Shown: one piece after another, positions 13,667-26,500 of the stretch
Layout of the letters: each line of letters begins with the position of its first letter
Numbering within the stretch: the first letter of the stretch is position 1
From: Baylisascaris procyonis
Lineage: Eukaryota; Nematoda; Chromadorea; Rhabditida; Ascarididae
NCBI GenBank assembly: GCA_037389465.1
Contig: JAZARR010000069.1
Span: forward strand, 1,111,501-1,175,500
Reading direction: 5' to 3'
Length of the DNA: 64,000 bases
The notes under the pieces: generated by a model
Database searches by the model: none
What the model saw: the letters and a program-made list of their open reading frames with translations, nothing else
What the model was told of the DNA's origin: nothing
Position numbers and translations under genes: made by a program

Positions 13667-15555
13667 ATTTTCGCAATATTTGAATATTGAGGGGTTGTTT
13701 TCGCTACATTTTCATTTATTTGAAAAGCATTGAAGTATGAAATATGCGAAAAAAAAGCGAATAATTGAAAAATCGGCGAATAAAATTTTTTGGGCAGCAA
13801 ACTTAACTATATTCAAGAGACACAATCGGATTTGAATCCGATCCGTTTGCTTTGTTTTCTCACCGATGTGCTGATATGAATATGGGCGTTTGCGTTGTTA
13901 GGGAGAGGCTACAAACGGCTCATTTGCTCATTGCTGCTCGTCGCTTCACTCTCTATCGCAGTATATCACTTATCAAAAGATTCTTAAATTGTTTATGCTA
14001 TTTTTTCCTCATATCTTATGAGCTTGTTCACTTTTTGAATGTGCATCCACAAGCTATTAGATCTTGTGGTGCTCTTCCCATGGATTACTGTTTTCCAGTC
14101 TTCGAGTTCTTCACATATGATAGTGAAGCTCGTTTTAAACGGCAGTACTTCGATCAGAGTTTTATTGGAGGATGAGTTCAAAAATAACACCATTTTCTCG
14201 AGATTCCCGGTCGAAAAAATAAGCATTCCACAAAATCCTACTAGTACTCCACAAAATCCTTTATCGGTGATTAGCAACTGCCACTGTCCTCTTTTTACAC
14301 GTTTTTAAACTTACCGAAGAATTATACTGCGAATAGTAATGACGAGATACAGGACATCAGTCGCAGCCGTATGGCTACTGTTGGCAGCTCCCTTCATGAG
14401 AGGTGGTGCTGCTTATGAGTGAAAGGAGTTAACATGATGTGCATTACTTCCTCATCGTTTGTTTATCGTTATGAACGCTTGTTTACCTCCATGAGTTCCT
14501 CATCTCTTTTCGTGCACTTTGCATCCGAGGTGCTTCGATTAGTCGATTGCATCCTGTCGAATCTGCGTTTGTTTGCTATCGCTCTATCCAGTGTTGCATT
14601 AGAAAAGTCTTATATTTAAGCATTTCTATTCATACTTTTCTGCTTCAGGTGATTAACCGAACTTGTTCTGCCTCTCTTTTAACATCCGTTGCACAATATT
14701 GCTGAACGAAACAGGATTTCTATGAAACTTTAGAAGTTGCAAACGTCGTAGTTTTATTTTTTCCAAATCTGTTTCTGTGTCATGCCGCGGCACGAATACG
14801 AGAACGTGATATAGTGATTATTGCAATCGCTAAATTGTGATACCGATCTCGAAATTGTTTCCTAATAGGTGAGGTGGGGGGTGACGGGGAAGGAGATGGG
14901 TTGGGTACAGGTGATATAATGAGTAGATTGGCAACAAGTTGACGATGGTGTAGCGTGTGAAGATGTTTAGGGAGTAGCTTCGGGGGCAAGCAAAAGCAAC
15001 AAGCGGGTGCGTCGAGGGGCGCGTTTTGGGCTCGTCGAATAAGCGTTATTTTATGTGCGGCCAGCCTGCACTTACACTCAGCGCCCGCCGCGCCACGCTC
15101 TCTCCACCGCCGCACCGTCACAGCGCCCTTTATTCTCGCATCGTCTTAGACGCGTCCCACTTCGCCATACCTTTTATATGCGGCCGTTGCTTAACTGTCG
15201 CTCGTTTTCAACTTCTTCCACTACATTTAATTTCACTCCATTCTGTAATGCTATTGTCATTATGTGTGCCACTCTGCTAAATTTCCCACCTTTAACGTAT
15301 ACCTTTATTTGAAAGGAAAGCATTACAGGTATATCACCGGGCACTGTTTTGTATATCCGCATAACAAGTTTTCTTTGAATGCTTTCATCGTAAACAGCGG
15401 CTCTTCAGTAGATTATGGATCGTCGAATTGCAGTTCATGCCAGTGCTAATTCGAACAGATGTTTTCAGGATTTTTTTTTTTTTGGAAAGATTATGCTTAG
15501 GTTATAATCAGCTAGGTGAAGGGTTTCATAGATCAGAAATGTTTACGGGTATTCG

Positions 15556-15614
15556 ATTGTTAGGATAGGCCATTTGCGACCTCTAGGAGGTCGCAAATGG
15601 CCTATCCTAACAAT
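15556..15614. repeat. Perfect 28-bp hairpin
   Basis: Two 28-base arms are exact reverse complements around a 3-base TAG loop. There is no mismatch. The apex reads CCTCTAGGAGG. Confidence 0.95.
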
Positions 15615-15636
15615 TCATCCTCTAGGAGGATGAATT
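15612..15636. repeat. Second perfect hairpin sharing the same apex
   Basis: Two 11-base arms (AATTCATCCTC and its complement) around TAG overlap the end of the 28-bp hairpin. The apex CCTCTAGGAGG is identical. Confidence 0.95.
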
Positions 15637-16586
15637 TTTGTATTGTTTGATAGTGTTAAACACTTTTTCATAGTAATTAATAACGTTTTTTTTTCTCCCT
15701 TTACTAAACATCTGTGAATTCAGATGGTCTAAAAGCTCCTGAACTTGTTAGCTGAAAAATATCGCCTTATTCTCTTGCCGTTCTTCGCTTTTACTTAGGA
15801 AATAAAACTGTCCTGTTTGCACGGAAGATTCTTCATTCTCTACTGCAATCAGTCTAGGCAGAAAAGTCTTGAACATAGCTGAAGGTGTACCTGTGGTTCC
15901 CTCGTCTTACTCCTTTCGTTGACGCCACTACCTTTTCTGTATGTTGCTGAAACCTGGTTTATGATATGTGGGAATGACAATGAAAAATTCAAATGACGGT
16001 AAAAGAAAATATCGCCTATTTGAGCTCCTGAATGAATTTCTGATCAAACACTCATTATTCTTCAGAAATCCAGAAATTTATTTCATCTTTTTACATTGCC
16101 TGCTGTCTGTATTGGTTCCGGGTCAAATCCTCTCCGGCTTGCGATCGTGATAGTGAAAAATTCTAGCCTATGTTCATACAAAAAGCGGCTGAATTTGGCC
16201 ATAGTCGGTTTGAAGCTCGTCTTGTGAGCGTGATCAAGTCTAATCTACCTTTATATGACCATGATGAAAATCTGACCGCGGCTGCGACCATGATTGGAAC
16301 CAGGGCTAGGTTTAACTTGAAAGTGTCTTTCGTTTCGTTTGATGTTGCAGTGACGTCGCATTACGTAACAACTTCGCGTTCTTGTTTTCTATTGTATCGT
16401 ATCTGTGCTAATTTCAGTGAGTTGCAGTTTGTGAAGCACACGACAGCCATCGTCCGAGAATCGAACCGATGTCAATGCTAGTTTAAAAATCTAACGTTGT
16501 GAATACCTGAGAGGTGATAGTCGACAGCGGTCGGCTGACGATCGATCCTGCCCCATCAAGCATACACATAGGTCGACGATTCAAAT

Positions 16587-16643
16587 ATGGCTACGACGGC
16601 AATCCTACACGCAAACGATGTGCACAAAAGCGAGCAGTCCCCA
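16587..16643 (+). CDS. Possible first coding exon of the pygo gene
   Basis: ATG followed by 19 codons ends exactly at a consensus donor, CCCCA|GTAAGTG, in phase 0. A phase-0 acceptor exists at 23111 (TTTTATTTGAG|CGTTCG) whose open frame runs straight into pygo exon A, so the join would add 37 residues with no stop. The segment lies in a locally GC-richer stretch like a first exon and promoter. The implied intron is about 6.5 kb. No similarity was recognised in the 19 residues; the link rests only on phase and splice consensus. Confidence 0.35.
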
Positions 16644-16913
16644 GTAAGTGTTACTAGTTGCTGAGAGAGGTGTTGCTCCGAGTGCACGCATCCAGTCTAT
16701 ACGATAGGCAACAGTGCAGTTGCAGCTCGTGCTAAGCAGTGAATGGCGCGTTAGAACACGGAACGTTGAGAAAAAAAAAAAACGCGCGTAAATTGCAATT
16801 TTATAACGTTTATATGATTTTATTTGCTGTCAAAAACTTTTCAAAGAGCATTTTTCGTCTTTACTTATTTTTATTTCGCTCATATTTGTTATACTTCATT
16901 TCCTTCATATAAA

Positions 16914-16916
<3 letters not shown>

Positions 16917-17011
<95 letters not shown>
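16917..17011. repeat. (TA)n microsatellite
   Basis: A pure TA run of about 95 bp, inside the first intron if the 16587 exon belongs to pygo. Confidence 0.97.
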
Positions 17012-17012
<1 letters not shown>

Positions 17013-19132
17013 GTAACTAAAAATAAAACGCTGGCGTTAGAATGCTTGCTGCAGTCATCTAAATGTTTTTGAATAGATATTTTTTGATTCGGTTTTTCGG
17101 CATCCTATAGGGTCTAAGAAGTTGCATTTTGAGCATGCAGTAACGTTTCTATTAATTTCTATGACGCGAGAAGGAAGTGTCATTAAATGACTATTGGGAG
17201 AACATAGGATACCTCATACTTTGAGATATTCGATAAATTGCATTCCTCACTTTAAATTCTGTGTTGCTGGCATATATTCCCATGGCTTTGCAGCGATTAC
17301 TTCCTTCTCTGTGCTGTTTTTGTTGCGTTGTCGGAGGTTTAAGATGGGTTTACGTTTTCTTGTGCTAATAACGCCGAAAAGATGAACTTTTCAAGGAATT
17401 CAAGGTTATAAGCTGCCCAATTTTGATTCATTTAGCATCAGCAAAAAACCTTATGTTCGGCATCCTTTTCTGCTTCCTCAATTCTCCTCAAGTTGCCGCT
17501 ATAAAGTGCACCTTTCGAATGTCTACATGAAAGGTTTCTTATTTTGAAAAGTGCATCCTGTTCAGCAACGATGCTTTGTGACTATATTCGTTTTGTTTTT
17601 GACTGGCACTTGCATTGGACATTCAACGCACTAACAAAAGAAACTGTTTCACTCTTCGCATTGTGCCGATACGATATATGGCGTTTCAGCGTTAAACGCC
17701 TATTCGCATCACATCACAGTTGCATTTAAAAAACTCACTGATGATACACAAGCAAAAAACTAGCGTCAAATAGTTTGTAAATTCTTTGCTGAGTGGACTT
17801 AATTGACGAACACTCAAAAATATTCTCTTTTATTCAATGCTTTTGAGTAGTATCACAAATACACTTTTATCTTATCTTTGCTGATTGAATGCTGTTAAGC
17901 TTTAAATTCACGAATGGATAGATTTTTGCATGGAAAATTAGAATCAAGGAGTAGTAAAGGATCTCTTATTTAAAAGAATTGAAATAAGATGTTTTCAGAC
18001 GTTTTTGTCGAAAAAAAAGTTCAAGAGAAGTTGCCGGAAATTTTTTTCTTCTTTGTTAAGTCCGAACAACGAGAAATGAGTCTGTTTCCAGGAGTCTTTT
18101 GGCCTATTTTTTAAAATAGATTATCGTATAATTGAAAGCAGCAATCAGCAGTGACCTTATAATGTTTCATGTATATCGCTAAAGAATAATTTTTTTCCTA
18201 AATGATAGTCATATATTTGTCTATTTATTAATGTCGTAGTCAAAACGTCTTTCTATTAAAATATCACATAAACCATACATATTGTTCCTTACTATTTCTA
18301 ATATATGCGTTACGTCATAACGAATCTCTTCACTGTGAGTTTATCATTATTAATAACCCTTCAAAGCATTTCACTTCATCTGGCACTCTCTTTTTAGCCA
18401 ATTGCTGATCTGATTATATGTAAATATTTATATTTATGTAGTCAGGTAAAAGCACATGATATTCTTCACATCAAATCTAGCCAACAAATAGAGCATTATC
18501 TGCCTGCTCTAGCAATACTATCGCAATGTTACCTCAAAAGTACATATGCTGATAATTAATTTCAATGATATGGCAGCTGATAGGAAAGGTGTTTAAATTC
18601 CATCTGTTTAGACATATTGCTCAGAGATTTCAGTTTTTCTCTCTTCGTCTATGCAGCAATCATTCGTCGTATAGGCGTCCTCTATATAGCTGTGTAAGGT
18701 TGCTACAAAAATAAACATCTACATAAGTCGCACGCTGTGGTCACTGATGATTTCACTTCTGTTGTATTACAGTGTTCGATGCTGATTCTATCGGCTGCCC
18801 ATGGAATCTTACATGCATGAGAACTTAGGATTTTCTGGATCATTTAGGAGGTTTTTCATGCACCTTTGGATGCCGAGGTGGCTTTTAGGTATGGTATATT
18901 GGATGCCTACTGCGAGGTAGCCTTCTTAAGCGGGATAGCAAATGCGATACGAAGACGAAAAATTAAAAGCGGAGGAGTGTCGGCTGATTGTACTAGACAT
19001 TGGCACAGTGCGGAAATTTCTTTCCGTCAGCCAGCGATATCCCTCCATTTGTTGCACCGCCCTTTCCCTAAAAAATTTGTCTACTGGATCACTAGCGATT
19101 TAACTGATCTGTCTTGGAGATTCCCTGAAATT

Positions 19133-19182
19133 TTCTTCGATGGGAAGAGTGAAGCGTTTCTTCGATGGGAAGAGTGAAGCGT
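19133..19182 (+). repeat. Exact 25-bp tandem duplication
   Basis: Two identical 25-base units (beginning TTCTTCGATGGG) sit head to tail. Confidence 0.95.
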
Positions 19183-22100
19183 TGCCACGCCGTCGGCTTT
19201 TTTATCGTTTTCATTCCTCCAATCGTAGGAAAAAGGCCTTAGATTCTAAAGTTCCCTGTGTGCGTGTGATTACCTTTTCTGTTTTCTTGGCAGATCTTGT
19301 AAAATAGCGGTTCATTGCACTCCTTTTGGTTCGAAAAAAATGTCTTTTCTATAGGAAGTTTTATGTATTCAATCCTGATGCACGGAGAAAGGTTTGAAGC
19401 CCTTCCCGCATGCCTATAATAAACGAAGAAATCTTGCTCTCTTTAGCTTATTGAACGGCAAGATATCAAAGCTCCTTAAAACGTTTTACTCGTATTTCAA
19501 CTGCCCCCAGCTTCTAAGGTTCCTTAGAAATTACGTTCCTACGATCTACTAGCTGAGTAGATTAAAGAGCAGGTCTTTATGCTTTGTGAACTGTTCGAGA
19601 TAAAAGCATGTTCCTCAGAACGTTTCCTGAAAATCTCTTTGTACTCGAAGGATATTGTGCCCTCTGGTACGCTCTGCGATTGTGTTCGTTACTTTGTACA
19701 AACGTCTTGTAGAGACCGAGTATGTGTGCTCATTTATTTTAGTTCGAGATCCTGTATGCCGACCCAGATGAAATTTAAAGAGTAAACAAAACCAGATGCA
19801 TTTCAGAGTAGCGATCCGAAGGTCGCTTCCATGCCCTTCACCTTGCCGTTCTATGATCAAAAAAATTTCCCACCTTACTGAAACGCTTGGATTCATATCT
19901 CAACAAGGGCGAAAGATTTCAGCACAAAATATGTCAGTGATCAAAGTAGATCTTGTGTCCTGAGAACTCACTTTCATTTTCTTTGCTTCGACCTCGAAAC
20001 TGTTGATTCCTCCGTTAAAGTGGTTTTTCGTGCGAAACAATGCATTCATTTCCCGGGCACTGGCAAAAATTGCAGAACCTCAGCTTTTGTCTAAGTGCAG
20101 TACTGGTGAGCATTGGTCATAAAGTCCATTTCAGATGAGGAAGGGCGACCATTTATTCACGAAGTCATAGGGCAGTTGCAATCTTTTCACTTTACGAGAC
20201 ATCTCTTGTTGAAGTGATATGGCAGTAGGTATGAAACTTGTTCACTAGAGACAAGTTAGCAAGGGGTTTCTTTAACGGAGCCAGGTCACATCCGTATTTC
20301 TAGAACTTCGATAAGCATCTTTTGCAACTGGTAAATCTTTTTTGTAACGCACCAGCAATCATGAAACTCTGCCTAGAAGGTAAGCTACGAAGTTTCGGTG
20401 CACTGATCAAGAATTTTGAAGCCTCATAATGTTTATTATAATGGAGCAATGGCCAGGCAGCCTGATCGGTGAAGAACTTGCTTTTATAGACCAAACAACA
20501 TCCTTTTTTCTGTACTGTAAAATAACTCCGAACCCACAATATACAATATAGTGGTGATCGTGAGGTTGATTCAAGAATGTGAAAAGGATGCGTCTTTTGC
20601 GAGGTCAAGCAGCACCCTCACTGCTAGAAACTAGGCTTTTATTGAGGTGTAGGCTCTTACTGAAACTAGGCTGTTACTGAGCTGTAGTAGATCGTGAAGC
20701 TTGGCCTCAGAGGGGTCAGTTTCGCTTTCGGAATTATAACACCACCATTCGTTGAATATTGCCGAACTTTTTATAATATTTGAAGTGCTACTTTGCGATG
20801 ATATGCGTAAGGCTAATGATAAGAAAATACTGATCTTTGGGAACGATTCTATTGGTCGCTTCGACGCATTACACCGCCTATTCATTAACCATTAACGTGA
20901 ATCCACTCTAGCATTGATGTTGAAACTTGATTTTAGGGGGTTATCTTGCAAGGGCTTTCGTTTAGAAAGTCAACACTTTCGGTTTTCAGGACATTGTTGA
21001 AGTTTGAAAGTTAGTAATGAAACGGTGATCGTAGAACATAACCCTAGGAAACGGTGTGATGGCTGCCAGAAAGAAGTTGTTCGTTGCGAGAAAGGGATGT
21101 TGTGGTGAAACAAGAGCGTATTTTAGATTCGCATCGTTGTTTATCCCCGCGGTTATCCCCACTCACCGTATCATTCTGCAGTTGTAACAATGGACACTGC
21201 GCTCGAGTCACTTAAGCAATCCCTAAGTTGGCTTTTTTGCCAACTCGTCTCTTTGAGTTGTCTCGTCGTGAATCGTTTCGTGGATTAAGTTATTACTCTT
21301 TAGTCTGCTTCCTTTTTCTTCTGAAGCACTACAATTCTTCAGAATCGCGCTACTGTAAACATCCTAGTATTCGTACCAAATTTGAAATCAACTCCGGATA
21401 TCCTGTTTTCCGAAAAGTTATTGTATCCTGGGCAACATTCAAGCTTGCCAGCGAAAGTTGGTGGAGGCGGGCAGTAAATTCAAAATCACGAAACTCTAGC
21501 TACAACTCGCAGATCCGAAGAAAATTGTTTTGAACTATCTAGTTAAGGTGTTTTGCTCAAAAACTGAAGTGAGACTAAGGCAATCACTTCCGCATTTCTT
21601 TTGCTTATGTGATTAATGTAATTCAATTTAACGCTGAGTGTTTTCGTATTGCACAAAATATATTTCCCTCAGTACGATGCACTTATGTTGATTGCTAAAT
21701 GATATAGAGATGAGCAGAATTCATAACGTAGATGCTTTATTTTATCTTTACTAATCCCTTTTTTCTCTGTTGTACTCGAAAATCCCTAAATTGTAATGCC
21801 TCGTTGACGTCCTTCATCTCGCCTTTTCCAAATGCACAGTTGACCATAGCTATTTCTGTTACATTTATTGACATAGTATGAACGCCGTTTGTGCAAGCTA
21901 AGAGGATCAGATAGGTGCACAGTAATATATATGATGTTTTATTTGGGTTGCGCTTAAGGAAGTGGTGTGACGTTCTGGATGAGGCATAGCGCATTTTTAT
22001 CAGGATTTAATTCTTAGAAACGAGGAAATTAAATGTGGTCGAGGTGTTGAATAAACACTAAAATGCTTTGTAAGGGTGGACGAAACACTCGACTTCTTTT

Positions 22101-23111
22101 TGGATCCTCTCCATTGCTATCATATATGCAGTTCATTGTGTCTGGACACATGTTTTGTCAGCATAGAAGGTTTGTTTTATGGGGCAGTGACGATCTACCT
22201 AGAAAGAGCGGTTCATTTATTGCTAAGAAGAGCAATTTATTCTGTGTTCCAGATATTTTATGTTTAGTTGCTCAATGTAGTAGCTTTCAGAAGTTTAGCT
22301 GAGGTGAGTTTGTAACCCGCATGGGAACTTAGCTTTAGTTTTGTATTGACTAGCGATCACATTTCCATGGTATTCGTCGACATCACTGTATTATCCTACT
22401 ACAATACCCCTTGTAATATTTCATAAATCGGTCCCCAACAGTGAGGCGGTATTCAGGTAAACAAAGCAGTATCTTGCTTCCAACTGAAGATTAATGTACA
22501 AAGTATATACCCATATATGAGCAACAGAATTCAAGACAATTTCGTATCGGAATCAGCTGCATATCAATTTCTTCCTGACACAGCGCTTTCCATTCACTGC
22601 TTGGTACCTAGTTTTTGTGGTGTCTTTTAGGAACGCTTGCAAATTCGCATTTAAAACTGTATTATAGGGGCGAAGTACCGAGCATATGTGAATATATGTG
22701 GTGTATGTGTACACATGTCAGTTTCTATCTTTTAAATTTGGTAATAACCGAAACTAGTTTCCAGTTTTTAAGGAGATATCATCCTTCACATCAAGATCCG
22801 ATATCAATCTTCAAGTTGCTCCTAAGACCTGAAACCTTGGTCGGGCATTTTCTGATTGTTTAGATGCAATAGACGAATATTTTCCAAGAACTTTGCATAA
22901 ACGGCGGGTTTAAATAAAACATAAATAAATGTTATGCGTTTTCCATTATTCCTTGACTCTCTGTGAAGACGTTTGATATCTGATGAGCGGAATTGCAAAG
23001 GCGCATAGGGCACAAAGTGTTCTTATCTCCTTTTTTGTTTTTTTTTTTTTTTTTTTTTTTGATGGGCTAGACTAGAGCTGCTTTTTGACTTATTGAGAAT
23101 TTTTATTTGAG

Positions 23112-23165
23112 CGTTCGGTAAGCACTACGAATTCGCCGCTAGTGCATGGTTACTCTCCAAATCAA
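23112..23165 (+). CDS. Possible upstream extension of pygo exon A
   Basis: Eighteen open codons in the exon A frame follow the weak acceptor ATTTGAG. They contain no ATG. They would be coding only if an upstream exon, such as 16587-16643, is spliced here; otherwise they are 5' UTR or intron. Confidence 0.35.
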
Positions 23166-23515
23166 ATGTCAACGTACAACGTTACGGGAGTATCGCCAGC
23201 CGAGGCAGCTACGGCATCCACTTGTGGAAGCAGCTACCAGCAGCCAAGTTATCCGTTACAGCCTTCACGCAACGTCTACCAGAACTTGACACCTGAACCA
23301 CCGTCCAGCGAGTCGGCGTCGCTTATTGAGCTGGGCACACCTGTGCGGATTGGCAACACACCCGTTACATCGAGCGCACCTTCTGCGGACGTTATCTACG
23401 TCCGCGATCCTTTCTACGAACCGCCGCGGAAGCGCACACCGAACACACAGCGGCCACCCCAATATCCCAATACTGGTAACCCAGTGTACAGCGGCGGTCA
23501 ACTTGAGTTGCCGAG
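23166..23515 (+). CDS. pygo: pygo exon A (N-terminal NLS/NHD-like part)
   Basis: The exon runs from the first in-frame ATG to donor GAG|GTTAGC and ends in phase 2. It encodes a Ser/Pro/Gln-rich start, then DPFYEPPRKRTPNTQ. GC content and codon use are clearly higher than in the flanking AT-rich DNA. The frame stays open back to 23097, so the exon may begin further upstream. Confidence 0.75.
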
Positions 23516-26500
23516 GTTAGCAGTGATATTTTTATTGTAAGGTTTCTCATCAGATTTTATCGCATGGTTGGATATTTAATGGAAACAACGTTGGTTGTTT
23601 ACATAGCTCAAGAGTAATGAGTCGAAGAGCAGTTTTGACCCTCTTTTTTTGTTTTCCCTACTGCGGGGGTTTTCCCACAACCTTGGGTTTTTCTTTGGGA
23701 AATGCGAAAAATTCGCTTATTTTAGTTCGAATACTCCTTGTTTACTGGATTTTTTATTGCTTCAAATGTTTTAATCTTCTTTAAAATCAGTCTTCGTTGA
23801 GATCTCAGAGTGAGGTATTCTCCCTGGATTTAAAAGTTATTGAGTATGTAATCACAGGTGTTTATGTTATAGCGACTATCTGTGAAGTCTTTTTTCACCA
23901 GAGATTCCGCTTGCCAATGACAGGGATACCTCGAATTTTTCATCAAAAGTATTCGGCTTCTAGACAGTTGGAACTAAAACTTCGTATAAAGCTCCTCCCC
24001 TACCCTTCCTAAAACAATGCCTGTATTCAGCGGACTTCTGAAAACGAAATTATTCATCTTGGTCGCCACATTCCTCGCTCGTTTTTCCTCTCTTCCTCCA
24101 CCATAAAACTCGGGAATTGACTTGTTTTTATGCGGCTGATGCTTAAGTATTGTTATCGCACGGCACTAGAACTTTGATAACAGAAATAACCTCCTTTTGA
24201 AACCCCTCTTCTTAATAAACTCTCAAAACAGAAATGTTTGTAAAATTGTAGCCGCTGAAGGTCTTATTCGAGGTTGCGCGGCACTCGCGGTGCAGTGGAG
24301 ACAGAAATTTCTACTACATATCTTTTACGCTGTTGAATAATGTTTCATTTCTACTGAATACTGTGACTGCGATAATTTCCACCAATTTTATTGAGGCCTT
24401 TCTTTCTTTCCTTTTTTTGGTTTCTAGCGCAGAGTTGTTTGTTCTATATCTGTGTGGTCATTCGGGGTGTTGACTCCCAAGGAAATGACGAACTGCGCAT
24501 ATTTGAGCTTTGTTTCAACGCTTTTTTTTTTCATTCCAGTTTTATCATGAGTGTGTTGTTGGTATCACTATTCACCTTCTATATGAGTTGAATGGTATGA
24601 GCAAAAACTCTACCTGTAAAAGTCTTTAAGCTTAATCAAGCATTTTAACAGTTTTCAATGTTATTTTTGATTCAAATGACTGGAATGAGAATAGCATTTC
24701 AGCTTGCCGATGAAATGCTTTTTTTCTGCGCTGAAAAATTTCTTGTTGCCGCTTTTTTTACTCTGTTCCAATCGTTGAATGCCTTCCTCTCCTTTCTGGT
24801 TGAATTCTATAAATGCGATTACGCATTTTCAGTTCGGCTGATTAACTTCGCAAAATTCGTTCAGGTAAATAAACGCCTGTATAAAAGTTCTGAAATGATA
24901 TAAATGTGTGATCGCAATACGTCGTCGAAAAGTGTCTCTACTTGGCACCACTTCTGCTTCGCCTTTATTTGCAGAATAAAATGCGACTGCTTTCGAACAA
25001 TATGCAGCTGCAGAAGCATTTAAGTGCCATGCATAGATTTGTGTTATAAGAAGAAAAAATTAAAAATGAGTTTTAATTCCCGTCATATTAATTCTCTCCG
25101 TTCAGATTTGAGTATATTTTGTAGACCGCCTAGAATGCGCCATGAGAGGCGTGGAGGCATTTTTGGGATGCCCCTGTCACCAAGAAACCTATCGTGTGAC
25201 CTAAAATCCCAGGCAGTTCTCAACATTCGCATCCTTAATAGTAGCGTTAATAGTAGCAGGATTTGTGGCAAGGCTTTCCTGAATTGACTTTTATCCGTGA
25301 AGTGATTGGGTCATAGGAAACCAAATCTAGGTAACAGTGCAGTTTGAGCATCTTCTGCTGTGTCGCAGTATTACAAATCATCATGTGGCATGTGCACATA
25401 ATGGCTGATGCACTAACTATTAGAGAGCCGCTGAATGAAATTTTTGATCTTCATATATATGCATTTTATGATTACCTCTGAAATGTGTAATGATGAACGA
25501 AGAGTGTGGAGCAGATTATTTTCCTATGAACTTCGTTGCCGGCTTGTTATCGAGGGAGATCACTCCATTAGGTACACTACAGAAGAAGTGGCTTGGTATC
25601 TCCGAAGAATTTGCAGCAGATAGGAAATACGCTAAAGAATCCAGCCTGTTTACCTTTGTCCTACAGCTGGTCATGCTGTCGGCAGTGCCAGGTATCGCAG
25701 ATGAAAGACCGTACACGCTGTCATTATTGTGCAGCGACAAATATGTAAACTTATAAATGGCGACAGCAATGTGCGGTTAATGTACACAGCCAAAAGGTAG
25801 CCAGAATTGCCACGGAATCAGACGCGTTGCAGCCACAACCGGAAAGCACCTAACCAGAGTTCTCCATGCGTTTGAAAAAGAAGATTGTATTATTTTATTC
25901 TACTACTTTAGATCGTGAAGCAGCATACTGTTGCAGCAACTGCAGCCAATCACGCTACCCAGAGCTGTCGTTTTTTGTTCTTTCTTATTGAAAATAAATG
26001 CAGAGACTACACAGTGAAATTGTTCGCTTTCCCATATTTTTATCGTTTCTTAAACTGCAGTGCATAAGCATGTATGTTATTCTTCTACAACATTTTGTAT
26101 TTCATATCACTAAAAACCCATGGAAGGTGAACGTATTTATAAGGAAACCCGACTGTTTAAGGGTTGAGAGTTGCTCAAGCTCACGTTGAGTTAAAATAAA
26201 TGGCGTCGGTTGAACAAGATGAATGTCATTTAATATTTTTTGTGTCCCACAAAAAGCATCTCTTTCAGGAATGTGCGTGTTCCATATCCTGAATCAGCGT
26301 TCGAGGCTGTTGCAGCTGTGAATAAGGCATTCGCAAGTTACACATCCGGTATGTGCATGCAGCCAAGGACGAGGCCAATGCCTTATATGACTCCGCAGAT
26401 GCGGAGTGCAGCCTATGGGGTGGCCAGTATGCCAAATGGCATGTCACCATCATATGCATCAGCAACACCACCACCGAACGCAATGCCTCCAGCGTATGGT

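Larger units (their letters stand above)
16644..23111. other. Intron or intergenic DNA upstream of pygo exon A
   Basis: No convincing exon. It contains a TA array and the 25-bp tandem duplication. It is the first pygo intron if the 16587 exon is real. Confidence 0.45.

Noticed and set aside
16445..16475. GAATCGAACC, the complement of a tRNA T-loop word
   Set aside because: The flanking bases do not form a T stem, and no acceptor or anticodon arm could be drawn. A similar word at 5258-5275 gives a T-stem only with a G-T closing pair and no cloverleaf.
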